DNA from: Amycolatopsis tucumanensis
Lineage (GTDB): Bacteria; Actinomycetota; Actinomycetes; Mycobacteriales; Pseudonocardiaceae
Direction: 5' to 3'
Length of the DNA stretch: 64,000 nt
Assembly (NCBI RefSeq): GCF_021654135.1
Contig: NZ_JAKGSD010000033.1
Location: 5,924 to 69,923, forward strand
In this document: piece by piece, positions 17,352 through 25,796 of the stretch
Layout of the letters: every line of letters begins with the position of its first letter
Numbering within the stretch: position 1 is the first letter of the stretch
Position numbers and translations under genes: made by a program
Notes under the pieces: generated by a model
What the model was told of the DNA's origin: nothing
Database searches by the model: none
What the model saw: only the letters and a program-made list of their open reading frames with translations

Positions 17352-17840
17352 ATGTCCACCGCCACAGCAGCTGACGTTCAGCAGCGTGAAGCGGCTCACG
17401 AAAGTTCGCAGTCGAAGTACACCAAGTTTCTCAGCTGGCCGACCACCATCGAGCCGTCGACCGGCGAAGTCCGGCTGCGTCTGGGTGACACCGTGGACGC
17501 GCTGGTCATGCGGGCCGGGCTCGGTGGCCAGGTAAACCATCAACTCGTCCAGGCGATTCTCACGGCCCCGGTCATCGTCGTGCCCGGCATTCCAGGCACA
17601 AAGCCCGACGACTGGATCTTCCTGACCCAGCCACGTACGCGCATGCGGGAGTCCACCATCGCCGACCTGATGTCCATACAGGTCGGTTGGTATGAGTCCG
17701 ATACGACGATCCCGTTGCCCGCCTTCGGTTGCACTGAAGGTGGGCTGCGCTGGCTGGCGTGGCCCGAGGCCGGCCTGGAGTTGCCGACCTGGGGAGTCGT
17801 CGTCGGTGCTGTCCGGCGCACCTTGTCGCGGGCATGGTGA
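17352..17840 (+). CDS. uncharacterised protein at the head of the QueC operon
   Basis: 162 aa. AGGAG at 17341-17345 precedes ATG 17352 by 6 bases. The sequence (KYTKFLSWPTTIEPSTGEVR ... LAWPEAGLELPTWGVVVGAV) resembles short actinobacterial proteins of unknown role; I do not recognise a catalytic motif. Its end overlaps the first possible QueC starts, so it is translationally coupled to QueC and heads the ten-gene operon A. It may be a regulator or a dedicated partner of that system. Confidence 0.6.
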   Translation: MSTATAADVQQREAAHESSQSKYTKFLSWPTTIEPSTGEVRLRLGDTVDALVMRAGLGGQVNHQLVQAILTAPVIVVPGIPGTKPDDWIFLTQPRTRMRESTIADLMSIQVGWYESDTTIPLPAFGCTEGGLRWLAWPEAGLELPTWGVVVGAVRRTLSRAW

Positions 17841-17842
17841 GC

Positions 17843-18547
17843 ATGTCGACTACCCAGGCCGAGCACAGGCACCCCGAACACGTCGTCGTGATCGCCTCCG
17901 GCGGACTGGATTCGACGGTCCTGGCCTACTGGCTGGCGGCCCGACACTCCCGCCTGACGCTGCTGTCGTTCGACTACGGACAGCGGCATCGCATCGAACT
18001 CGATCACGCCGCCGAGATCGCGCGGCTGCTCGACAGTCCACATCGCATCATCGATTTGACCAGCCTTGGCACGTTGTTGACCGGATGCGCGCTGACTGAC
18101 ACCTCTGTGGCGGTACCGGACGGGCACTACACCGATGAGTCGATGGCGGCCACGGTGGTGCCCAACCGCAACGCGATCATGCTCGACATCGCCGTCTCGG
18201 TCGCGACCTCCGTCCGCGCCGACGCGGTGGCGTTCGGCGCACACGCCGGAGACCACGCCATCTACCCCGACTGCAGGCCCGAATTCGTCGAGCGGTTCGC
18301 CCGCAGCGTGCAGGCCGCCAACGAGGGCCTACTCGTGCCGGACTTCCAGGTGCTCGCACCTTTCCTGACGTTGTCCAAGACCGACGTCGTACGAGTCGGG
18401 GAAGCACTGGAGGTGCCGTTCGCGCGAACGTGGTCGTGTTACCGCGGTCAAGACGTCCACTGCGGCACTTGCGGAACCTGTACGGAACGGCGGGAAGCCT
18501 TCCGTGGCAACGACATCATCGACCCCACCGTGTACCGGGCCGCGTAG
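17843..18547 (+). CDS. queC: 7-cyano-7-deazaguanine (preQ0) synthase QueC
   Basis: 234 aa. QueC converts 7-carboxy-7-deazaguanine to preQ0 with ATP and ammonia. The PP-loop is SGGLDST (residues 19-25). FDYGQRHRIEL is the QueC signature after it, and the zinc site SCYRGQDVHCGTCGTC lies near the C-terminus with all four cysteines. VVPNRNAIML is also typical. ATG 17834, GTG 17837 and ATG 17843 are all in frame; the GTGA overlap at 17837 with the previous stop may be the real one. The partner genes for earlier steps lie 15 kb away in operon B, so the locus as a whole is complete for preQ0. Confidence 0.95.
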   Translation: MSTTQAEHRHPEHVVVIASGGLDSTVLAYWLAARHSRLTLLSFDYGQRHRIELDHAAEIARLLDSPHRIIDLTSLGTLLTGCALTDTSVAVPDGHYTDESMAATVVPNRNAIMLDIAVSVATSVRADAVAFGAHAGDHAIYPDCRPEFVERFARSVQAANEGLLVPDFQVLAPFLTLSKTDVVRVGEALEVPFARTWSCYRGQDVHCGTCGTCTERREAFRGNDIIDPTVYRAA

Positions 18548-18553
18548 AGGGGC

Positions 18554-19528
18554 GTGACGACCGTGGACGTAGACGCCTCCGGGGCCGGGCCTGAGCGGGG
18601 CCGTCTTTCCTCGGGTCACAGCTCGCGCGTGTTGGGTTGCGAGCCTGACGTCAGTGACCGGGGGAGCGTGCCTGCCGCCCAAGCAGCGCCGACGCTAGCG
18701 CACCGCTGTGCCGCGCCGCCACCCCGCGGCCCGCAAGCGCACTCGCTGATGCCGATGCTGGATGAGAAGCACCTGCGAACGGCCTTGAGGCAGTGCGGTC
18801 GGCGCACCTCGGCGCCCGGCGTGGACCGGATGACCCTGGCGGAGTTGCGTCGGCGCTCCGGCGAACTGCTGCCTCGGCTGGCAGACCAACTGGCCGATGG
18901 CACCTGGCGACCAGGACCGCTGCGGGAGGTGCGGTTCCCGACCTACACGGGTAAATCGATGGTGGTCTGCGTCCCCACGCTGCTCGACCGGCTCGTACAC
19001 CGCGCACTGCGCAACGCCATCGAACCGATCCTCGAAGCCCGTGTGCTGCGCGACTGGGTGTCGGGTTACCGACCTCGCCGCAACCGCATCACCGCGCTGC
19101 GGGCCGCCGCGGCCCACGCCGAGGCCGGTTTCCGCGCAGTGGCTGACGTGGACGTGGCCTCGGTGTCCGAGGGCGTCACAGTCGACCAGGTCGTGGACTG
19201 GTGTGCCCACCACGTCCATGACGGCACCTTCCTCGGCCGTATGCGCACCGCGTTGACCGCGATGCCGTATCCAATCGCTGCTGGGTCGGGACTCGCACCG
19301 ATGCTGATCAACCTGCGGCTGTCGAGGCCGGATGCGCTGCTGGACGGATTGCGGGTGGTGCGGTTCGCCGACAACTACGCGGTCTTCTCCGCCGATGAGG
19401 CAGGAGCACGAGACGCCTTCGCGGTCATCAATGCCGCGCTCGCCGAGTTCGGGCTCCGTCCCAACGAGTCCAAGAGCCGAGTGCGGCTACGCGCGAACGT
19501 CGAAGACCTCTTTCTGATCGGGGGCTGA
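18554..19528 (+). CDS. reverse-transcriptase-like protein with altered catalytic box
   Basis: Up to 324 aa; GTG 18554 or 18563. After about 65 poorly conserved residues an RT fingers-palm domain is clear. RT1/2 are TSAPGVDRMTLAELRRR and VVCVPTLLDRLVHRALRNAI, motif A is VADVDVASVSEGV, motif B is GSGLAPMLINLRL and motif D is GLRPNESKSRV. Motif C is RFADNYAVF, so the second Asp of YxDD is Asn. The protein ends at motif E (LFLIGG) with no thumb or maturase domain. Group II intron RTs and DGR RTs are the nearest relatives by eye. Tight packing between QueC (6-base gap) and the FGE-like gene (5-base gap) argues that it is a system component, not a mobile intron. It may be catalytically impaired or structural. 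Confidence 0.8.
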   Translation: MTTVDVDASGAGPERGRLSSGHSSRVLGCEPDVSDRGSVPAAQAAPTLAHRCAAPPPRGPQAHSLMPMLDEKHLRTALRQCGRRTSAPGVDRMTLAELRRRSGELLPRLADQLADGTWRPGPLREVRFPTYTGKSMVVCVPTLLDRLVHRALRNAIEPILEARVLRDWVSGYRPRRNRITALRAAAAHAEAGFRAVADVDVASVSEGVTVDQVVDWCAHHVHDGTFLGRMRTALTAMPYPIAAGSGLAPMLINLRLSRPDALLDGLRVVRFADNYAVFSADEAGARDAFAVINAALAEFGLRPNESKSRVRLRANVEDLFLIGG

Positions 19529-19533
19529 CTGAG

Positions 19534-20091
19534 GTGAACGTCGAGTGGATCGAGGTGCCCGGTGGGACTTGCGCGTTCGGCGATGACGCCCGACCTGCCG
19601 AGATCGGCACCTTGCTGTGGACACGCACCCCGATCACCTACGCCCAACTGAGCGGCGGACGCACCAGTACACGCAGCCTGCACCCGGTCACCGGCCTCAA
19701 ACACGACCAGGCCGTTCAGGTCGCGCACGCTCTGGGCGGCAGGCTGCCGACCTCGGCGGAATGGGAGTGGATGGCGGCCGGGCCCACGGGCCGACATTGG
19801 CCATGGGGCGATCAGGAGTGGACTCCGGAGCTGGCGAACCTGAATGGCTCAGGGCTGGACGCCACGAGTCCGGTCGACACCCACCCCGCCGGCGCGACCC
19901 CTGAAGGGCTGTTGGACGTAGCGGGCAACGTGTGGGAGTGGACCGCTCGCTCGACGATGGGCAACGGGGCGGTCCTGCGTGGCGGGTCCTACGCCTCGCT
20001 TCCGCTGTACGCGCGGTCAACGTTCCTCAACGCCGCGCCCGCCGAGCTGGCCTCGGAGGGCATCGGGCTTCGGGTGGTGCGCCGACCATGA
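19534..20091 (+). CDS. FGE/SUMF1-fold protein lacking catalytic cysteines
   Basis: 185 aa, shorter than true formylglycine-generating enzymes. Family motifs are clear: GGRLPTSAEWEWMAAG, HWPWGDQ, LLDVAGNVWEWT, VLRGGSYAS and a GLRVVRRP end. The copper-binding cysteines of FGE, normally after RGGS, are absent (RGGSYASLPLYARST), so sulfatase activation is unlikely. The same C-lectin fold serves as the displayed target of diversity-generating retroelements and as a binding module. Its position right after an RT-like gene is therefore striking, but no template repeat is seen. GTG start; its stop overlaps the next gene as ATGA. Confidence 0.8.
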   Translation: MNVEWIEVPGGTCAFGDDARPAEIGTLLWTRTPITYAQLSGGRTSTRSLHPVTGLKHDQAVQVAHALGGRLPTSAEWEWMAAGPTGRHWPWGDQEWTPELANLNGSGLDATSPVDTHPAGATPEGLLDVAGNVWEWTARSTMGNGAVLRGGSYASLPLYARSTFLNAAPAELASEGIGLRVVRRP

Positions 20092-20549
20092 CGTTCGCCG
20101 CCGCCATCGAGCCTGAGCAGGGCCTGGTCATCGTCTCTTGCAGCCGCGAGAAGCTCGTTACCACCGATCCGACTCCGGCGCTGGAGCTGTACCAGGGCGC
20201 GCTGGTGCCTCACTTGCGCGAACACCTGGCCCCCAACTACCAGGTGCGGATCAGGATCCTGTCCGCGGAACACGGCCTGCTGCACCCCGAGGACCTGGTC
20301 GGCACGTACGACCACAAGCTTCGTAGCCGCGGCGAGGCCGAAGCCCTCCGGGCTCGGGTGACCTCGCGCCTCGCCAACGACCTGCGTGGCAAGACGCTGC
20401 GGCAGGTGCTCGTGGTGTTGGAGCCGCTCTACGTGATCGCCGCCGAATGCCTGTTCGATCACGTTCCGCCGCTGGAGTTGGCGGTGTTGCCGGAACCGAC
20501 CGATTGGTTGGGCGCAAGGCGAGTGCTGTCCCGTTGGGGCTGGCTATGA
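20088..20549 (+). CDS. DUF6884-like protein
   Basis: 153 aa. A motif IVSCSREKL near residue 15 and RILSAEHGLLHPEDLVGTYD in the middle match the small DUF6884 family, whose function is not established. The same kind of Cys-Ser-x-x-Lys motif occurs in a domain of archaeosine-related enzymes; that link is only a resemblance by eye. It overlaps both neighbours by 4 bases, so it is a tightly coupled member of operon A. Confidence 0.6.
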   Translation: MTFAAAIEPEQGLVIVSCSREKLVTTDPTPALELYQGALVPHLREHLAPNYQVRIRILSAEHGLLHPEDLVGTYDHKLRSRGEAEALRARVTSRLANDLRGKTLRQVLVVLEPLYVIAAECLFDHVPPLELAVLPEPTDWLGARRVLSRWGWL

Positions 20550-21595
20550 TCGACAACTCCGTACCGCTGCGGGAGGAGTTGCTGCGGCACGGCAACAACC
20601 ACAGCTCCAGCACTCATGCTTGGGAGGCTCTCGCCGACGGGATCGGCTGGCACCAGCCCACTCCGTCGGACTGTTGGCTGGCGCGCTCGCGCACCGTCTC
20701 GGTGGTCATCCCCGCCCACGAGGTCGGTTACAGCCTGCCCACCGTGCTCGACGCTCTGGACGCCCAGCATCGCCAGGACGAGTTCGAGGTCATCGTCGTC
20801 GACGATGCCAGTGCTGACGACACCGCCCAGGTCGCCGCGCGGCACCGGGTGGTCGACCGGTTGGTGCGGCTGCCGGAGCGGATGGGCGCGGCCACCGCCC
20901 GCAATGTCGGTACCGCGCTCGCCCGAGGTCAGACGGTGCTCTACCTCGACGGCGACATGGTGGTTCCCCCACACGTGCTCACCGACATCGCTGCTCGCGC
21001 CACCGATACCAGCGTGCTGGTCGGGTTCCGCCACAACCTGCGCCACGAGGTCCACTCCCACGACGCGGCCATCCTGGCGCGCATCCCGAATCTCGCGGCC
21101 GATCACCGGGTCGTGTGGCGGCCACCGCCGAACACCACGCTGCCCTACAGCGGGATCACGCTGCCCGAGCCGCTCGACGGCCGCCCGCTCGACGACACCC
21201 ACGACTTCATCGACCTCGGGTACGGGCAGTCCTACTACGACTGGGACCTGCCCCGCATGGTCGTCACCGCGCTGGTCGCCGTACCGCGCGCCGCCGTGCT
21301 GGACGTCGGCGGGTTCGACGCGGAGTTCGGCCGCCTTGGGTGGGGCATGGAGGACACCTACCTCGGCGCCTGCCTGATCGCCGCCGGGCTGCTGGTCATC
21401 CCGCTGCGCCAGGTCGTCGGCTTTCACCTCGATCCACCCGACGCAGCCGAGCAGTGGCAACACAAGCTCGCCGGCTGGCCGCGCACCCTCGCCCGCTACC
21501 GCGATCTGCTGGAGCTGCCCGCTCCGCGAGGACGCTCCGAAACCTTCATCGCCGCCATGTCCGAGCTGCTCACCCACTGCGAGGTACGCCCATGA
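20546..21595 (+). CDS. GT2-family glycosyltransferase
   Basis: 349 aa. After a 50-residue extension the GT-A fold begins: VSVVIPAHEVGYSLPTVLDA, VIVVDDASADDT and the metal-binding DxD as YLDGDMVV. A C-terminal LGWGMEDTYLG matches the galactosyl/GalNAc-transferase-like acceptor half. It would transfer a sugar from a nucleotide donor to an unknown acceptor. The start ATG 20546 overlaps the previous stop (ATGA). No membrane segments are seen, so it is cytoplasmic. Confidence 0.85.
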   Translation: MIDNSVPLREELLRHGNNHSSSTHAWEALADGIGWHQPTPSDCWLARSRTVSVVIPAHEVGYSLPTVLDALDAQHRQDEFEVIVVDDASADDTAQVAARHRVVDRLVRLPERMGAATARNVGTALARGQTVLYLDGDMVVPPHVLTDIAARATDTSVLVGFRHNLRHEVHSHDAAILARIPNLAADHRVVWRPPPNTTLPYSGITLPEPLDGRPLDDTHDFIDLGYGQSYYDWDLPRMVVTALVAVPRAAVLDVGGFDAEFGRLGWGMEDTYLGACLIAAGLLVIPLRQVVGFHLDPPDAAEQWQHKLAGWPRTLARYRDLLELPAPRGRSETFIAAMSELLTHCEVRP

Positions 21596-22569
21596 CTACG
21601 ACAACGACGACCATCGGACGTGCCTCGGGGCGCCGGATGGTCGGCTGCGGCACGCGCGGCGGCAGCGGTGTCGCCTACGACCCGCTCACCGGCATGACCC
21701 ACCGAACCGGCCAGCCGATCCTCACCGGACGCACCGCCCTGGCCCACGAGAGCATCACCGCACTACCGGAAGTCCACCCCGGCGAACTGGGCGACGTAAT
21801 GCCGGTGAGCGTGTGCTGGTCGCCCATCGTGCGCTGCAACCTGGCCTGCCCGCAGTGCCTGGACGACAAGACCGTCGCGGAGCTCGGCCGCGGCGAACGT
21901 GCCGACGTCGCGGCCAGGATCGCTTCTTCCGGGGTGCTCGGCGTGGACGTCTCCGGCGGCGAACCGCTGTTGATCCGCGACCTGCCCACCCTGCTCGATG
22001 TGCTGGTCGACGGCGGCTGCGCGGTCAGCGTCACCACCAACGGCACCCACCTGCCTCGCCGCGCCGAAGCCCTCGCCCGCCGGGTCGACGCGATCCGGGT
22101 CAGCCTCGACGGCCCCAACCCCGAGCGTCACGATCGCTGGCGCGGCGAGGGCAGCTTCGCCAAGGCCGTCTCCGGCATCCGCGCCGCCCTCGCCCATGGC
22201 ATCCCGACCCAGATCCAAGCCGTGCTCATGCGCTCCACCGCCGCCGGACTACCCGCGCTGGTCGAGCTGGCCGACCGGCTCGGCGTCCACGGCCTGACCG
22301 TCCTGCAGTACCTGCCCTTCGGCGAAGGCGCGTCGCTCGCCACCGCCGAACAAGTGCCGGACGAGGAGGCCCACGACCTGATCGGCGCGCTCGGCACGCC
22401 CCCGGTCCCGGTGCGATTGCGCACCCGCGCCGACGCCGCCGGGTTCACCGTCGTGCGCGCCGACGGGCAGGTCTGGCGCAACACGCCGGATACCACCGCC
22501 ATCGCCGCCCTGCACCCGCTGACCGGGCCGGTCAGCCTGGCCGTGACCGGACGGGACGGTTCGGCATGA
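21592..22569 (+). CDS. radical SAM enzyme
   Basis: 325 aa. The cluster-binding motif is CNLACPQC (C82, C86, C89), followed by VDVSGGEPLLIRDLP (SAM-binding GGEP) and VSVTTNGT. The C-terminus has no cysteine-rich SPASM domain. The first 70 residues are Thr- and Gly-rich. It could modify a base, sugar or peptide in the pathway; the substrate cannot be read from sequence. It overlaps both neighbours by 4 bases. Confidence 0.88.
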   Translation: MTTTTTTIGRASGRRMVGCGTRGGSGVAYDPLTGMTHRTGQPILTGRTALAHESITALPEVHPGELGDVMPVSVCWSPIVRCNLACPQCLDDKTVAELGRGERADVAARIASSGVLGVDVSGGEPLLIRDLPTLLDVLVDGGCAVSVTTNGTHLPRRAEALARRVDAIRVSLDGPNPERHDRWRGEGSFAKAVSGIRAALAHGIPTQIQAVLMRSTAAGLPALVELADRLGVHGLTVLQYLPFGEGASLATAEQVPDEEAHDLIGALGTPPVPVRLRTRADAAGFTVVRADGQVWRNTPDTTAIAALHPLTGPVSLAVTGRDGSA

Positions 22570-23129
22570 CCCGCACCGCACTGCGCGTGTTCGAGCACCA
22601 GCGCATCTGGCGGGTCACCCCCGAGGCCCTGAGCGACGCCTGCCTGCTGCTGTTCGCCGCCATCAGCCGCGACCACCCGAAGGTCGACCACGTCATCGGT
22701 ATCGCCAACGGCGGCGTCGCCCCCGCCCGCATCCTCGCCGGCCGCCTCGGTGCGAAACCCCGAACCGTGCAGGCCCAGCACAACGCCGACGACGGCCTGT
22801 ACCGCCAGGCCACCGGCAAGGTCACCGTGGACGTCGACGCCTTTCGCCGGAGCATCGGCCGCAGCAAGCTCCACGGCGCCATCCTCGTTGTCGACGACAT
22901 CTGCGGCAGCGGCGCCACTCTGCACAAAGTCCGCAACGTCCTCACCCCGGTCCTCGCGCCGGACGCTCACGTGATCACCGCGACGTTGTGCTTGAACACC
23001 GGGGCCGAGACCTGCCCGGACTACTCGGTGTGGACGGTGTCGGACTGGGTCAGCTTTCCCTGGGAGAAACGCCCCGCCCAGCCGACCACCGACATACCCA
23101 TCCCCGCGCAGGTGACCAGCCATGCCTGA
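22566..23129 (+). CDS. type I phosphoribosyltransferase
   Basis: 187 aa. The PRPP-binding loop is LVVDDICGSGATL (residues 107-119). IGIANGGVAPARILA is the preceding loop, and the base-recognition end SDWVSFPWE resembles xanthine/hypoxanthine PRTases. A purine-type PRTase beside QueC could turn a deazaguanine base into its nucleotide, as proposed for toyocamycin-type pathways, or salvage a released purine. The choice is inference. It overlaps the radical SAM gene by 4 and the GT4 gene by 8 bases. Confidence 0.85.
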   Translation: MTRTALRVFEHQRIWRVTPEALSDACLLLFAAISRDHPKVDHVIGIANGGVAPARILAGRLGAKPRTVQAQHNADDGLYRQATGKVTVDVDAFRRSIGRSKLHGAILVVDDICGSGATLHKVRNVLTPVLAPDAHVITATLCLNTGAETCPDYSVWTVSDWVSFPWEKRPAQPTTDIPIPAQVTSHA

Positions 23130-24261
23130 CGCCACCAAGCCGGTCACCGTCGCATTCGTTCTGGCTTCCTACGCCCCCGACGCGCCGGCCGGGATGGAAC
23201 GCGCGACCGCCGCCCTCGCCCGCGGACTGCGCCAGCTCGGACACCGGGCCCTGATCATCACCGCAATCGAGCCCGACTCGACCGAGGACGAGGTCGACGA
23301 GGACCTGGTCGTGCTCGGCTCGGTCGGGGTCACCTTCCCTGCCAGCGACGACGAACTGCGCGAGGCAATCAGCACCGACGGCCAAGACAAAATCATCGCC
23401 GCTGACCTCCGCGCTCTCTACCGCCGCCATCACGTGGACATCGCCGTGTACGTCGACGCCTTGTGGGGACTCGGACGCCTCGCCCCAGCTTGCGACGGAG
23501 TGCGCACAGTGCTGGCGATGCACGTCGTCGGCCACGACCAGGACCTCGTACCGGCCTTGGAACGCACCGACCTGGTGATCGTGCCGTCGACCACGGTCCT
23601 CGGCCATGCCCACGACCGGGACTACGACAGCACCTGCTGGCAGATCGTGCCCAACGCCCTGCTCGGCAACCACAGCGCACCCGATGCCAGCCAGCGCGAG
23701 GCGCTGCGGCGGAGCGGGCCAGTGCGGGTGCTGGCCCGGCTCGGGCCGGAGAAGAACGTCCGCGCTCTGCTCGACGCCGGCCGCCTCGTCGACCGCGGCG
23801 TCGAGGTCGTCCTCGCCGAGGCCGGGTTCGAGCACGCCGCCGGCGCACAGGCCGCCGAGTATCGTCGCTGCGCCCACTCGGCCGCCTACCTGTTCAGGGG
23901 CAGCGTCCGCGACGACGGCCTGCCCTGGGACCAGGTCCAGCCGTGGCTCGCCAACGCCGCCGTGGTCATCGTGCCCTCGACCAAGGAGACCTTCGGCCTC
24001 GTCGCCTTGGAGGCCATGAGCGTCGGCACCCCGGTCGTCGCCTTCGACGTGGACAACCTGCCCACCCTCATTGGCACCGGGGAAGGAGCGGGCGGGATCG
24101 TGGTGCCTCGCGCCCACGGCGAGTTCGGGCTGTGGGGTGCCGCCGAAGTCCTCCTCGACGATCCGGTACGCTACGCAGCGCTATCACGGGCTGCGTACTA
24201 CCGCTCGCGGGACTATCTGCCCACCACAGTCGCCCATGACTTCCTCAAGGCGGTGCGGTGA
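23122..24261 (+). CDS. GT4-family glycosyltransferase
   Basis: 379 aa. A GT-B fold: the N-terminal domain begins VAFVLASYAPDAPAGMERAT (acceptor side), and the C-terminal half holds VLARLGPEKNV and the donor-binding VPSTKETFGLVALEAMSVGT with its EX7E pattern. It probably uses a nucleotide sugar. With the GT2, PIG-L and radical SAM genes it suggests sugar decoration of the pathway product. It is coupled on both sides. Confidence 0.87.
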   Translation: MPDATKPVTVAFVLASYAPDAPAGMERATAALARGLRQLGHRALIITAIEPDSTEDEVDEDLVVLGSVGVTFPASDDELREAISTDGQDKIIAADLRALYRRHHVDIAVYVDALWGLGRLAPACDGVRTVLAMHVVGHDQDLVPALERTDLVIVPSTTVLGHAHDRDYDSTCWQIVPNALLGNHSAPDASQREALRRSGPVRVLARLGPEKNVRALLDAGRLVDRGVEVVLAEAGFEHAAGAQAAEYRRCAHSAAYLFRGSVRDDGLPWDQVQPWLANAAVVIVPSTKETFGLVALEAMSVGTPVVAFDVDNLPTLIGTGEGAGGIVVPRAHGEFGLWGAAEVLLDDPVRYAALSRAAYYRSRDYLPTTVAHDFLKAVR

Positions 24262-25115
24262 TGAATGACGTCCCTCTTCTGCTGGTCGACGGCCACAACC
24301 TGCTCTGGCGCGGAGCCTTCGGCTTCCCGGCCGCGATCTTCTCCCGCGACAAGACACGCGAGCTGACTGCCGAGTTCGCCTTCTTCGCACTACTGCGCGT
24401 AGCGATCCGCGAGGAGTTCACCTCCCCGCCGGAGGTGATCGTGGTGTTCGACGGCCAGAACGGCGCGGCCGAACGTCAAGCCACCGACAGCGACTACAAG
24501 GCGAACCGCGTCCTCGACGAAGCCGCACTCAAACCCATCCGCGCCATCCCACACGTCCAGGAAGCGCTGACCGCCTACGAGCTGGCCTGGATCGAGATCG
24601 ACACGGCCGAGGCCGACGACGTGATCGCATCCCTCGTCGCTCGCGTCCGCCGCGACGACCCCGAGCGCCGAGTGTGGATCATGTCCGGCGACCGTGACTT
24701 CTACCAGCTCATCGACGAGCACGTCCGGGTGGTCAACACCGCCATGAAGCGAGGCCGCCGCCACATCGAGCCCGGCACTGTGTTCGACCGCTACCAGGTT
24801 CAGCCGACCCAGTGGGCGGACTTCCGGGCCCTCACGGGCGACCCGGCGGACAACATCCCCGGCGTGCGCGGGGTCGGCGCGGGCACTGCAGCCAAGCTTC
24901 TGGCCGGTGGCCTCACTCTCGACCAGCTGGCCGACGCGGGACGGCTCATCGGCACCAAGGGCAAGGCCGTCCTCGAAGCCTGGGACCAGGTCCTCGGCTG
25001 GCGCGACCTGATCAGAATGCGCACCGACGTCACCCTGCCCCTGCTACCCGCCGGCCGCAGCAGCCGGAGCCTGCCCAAGCCTGCCGACGTCATCGACAAG
25101 CTCGGGCTGTGGTGA
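24258..25115 (+). CDS. free-standing 5'-3' exonuclease / flap-nuclease domain
   Basis: 285 aa (284 from ATG 24261). It resembles the N-terminal nuclease domain of DNA polymerase I and T5 exonuclease. Metal-binding acidic residues are in LLVDGHNLLWR, VVFDGQNG, TAEADDVIASL and SGDRDFYQL, and the helix-hairpin-helix is GDPADNIPGVRGVGAGTA. No polymerase domain is attached. It would cut 5' ends or flaps of DNA or RNA-DNA. Inside an operon with QueC and an RT-like gene it implies that the system acts on nucleic acid. The GTG start at 24258 overlaps the previous stop. Confidence 0.88.
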   Translation: MMNDVPLLLVDGHNLLWRGAFGFPAAIFSRDKTRELTAEFAFFALLRVAIREEFTSPPEVIVVFDGQNGAAERQATDSDYKANRVLDEAALKPIRAIPHVQEALTAYELAWIEIDTAEADDVIASLVARVRRDDPERRVWIMSGDRDFYQLIDEHVRVVNTAMKRGRRHIEPGTVFDRYQVQPTQWADFRALTGDPADNIPGVRGVGAGTAAKLLAGGLTLDQLADAGRLIGTKGKAVLEAWDQVLGWRDLIRMRTDVTLPLLPAGRSSRSLPKPADVIDKLGLW

Positions 25116-25744
25116 TTCCACTGGTCGCGTTCATCCCGCCCGCCTCGGTGTTGACCGTGATGGCCCATCCCGACGACGCCGAACTCTGGGCCGGCGGCAC
25201 TCTCGCCCTCTGCGTCGCCGCCGGGGCCGACGTCACCATCGCCGTCCCACGTCACCCCGAGCCCCGCGCCAGCGAGGCCGCCGCCGGGGCCGCCGCACTC
25301 GGCGCCGGGCTTCATCAGATCAACCAGGCCACCGCGGGGACCGTGCGCGAGCTGCTGCTGGATACAGGCCCCGAGGTTGTCCTCACCCACCCGGTGCGCG
25401 ATGTACACCCTGACCACCGGCGCATCGCCGAAGCAGTGTTGGAAGCCCTTCCCGAGGTCGTCATCGCCACGGGACACCCCCGCCGGGTCTACACCACCGA
25501 CACCTACAACAGCCTCACCCTCGACGGCCCCGTTCCCGCGCACACCACCGTCGACATCACGACTACCTGGGTCACCAAGCAACGCGCCCTGGCCGCACAC
25601 GCGTCCCAGCCCATCACCGAGCACTTCGGACCAATGGCCGAGATCCTGGCCCGGCTGTGGGGCGCACGCATCGGCGTCGACCACGCCGAGAACTTCGTCC
25701 CGCTTCCTGTCCTCGGACGTCTTCCCGCCGCGCTGACCCTGTGA
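25112..25744 (+). CDS. PIG-L/LmbE-family deacetylase
   Basis: 210 aa. Zinc site residues are in VMAHPDDAELWAGG (HPDD, with Ala where many have Glu) and THPVRDVHPDHR (second His). The family removes acetyl groups from N-acetylglucosamine-type sugars or related amides. As last gene of operon A it may unmask an amino sugar added by one of the two glycosyltransferases. The GTGA overlap with the exonuclease gene shows coupling. Confidence 0.85.
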   Translation: MIPLVAFIPPASVLTVMAHPDDAELWAGGTLALCVAAGADVTIAVPRHPEPRASEAAAGAAALGAGLHQINQATAGTVRELLLDTGPEVVLTHPVRDVHPDHRRIAEAVLEALPEVVIATGHPRRVYTTDTYNSLTLDGPVPAHTTVDITTTWVTKQRALAAHASQPITEHFGPMAEILARLWGARIGVDHAENFVPLPVLGRLPAALTL

Positions 25745-25796
25745 CGCCGTCGGACGATGGTGTCAGTCTGCACGTAAGGACGCCCTCGCTTAGAAA

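Noticed and set aside
18554..19528. Group II intron maturase or mobile element
   Set aside because: No intron domain V-like hairpin, no thumb/maturase or endonuclease domain, and the gene is packed 5-6 bases from both neighbours in a coupled operon.
18554..20091. A classical diversity-generating retroelement
   Set aside because: No accessory avd gene and no template repeat found by eye; motif C is altered. Kept only as a question in the findings.
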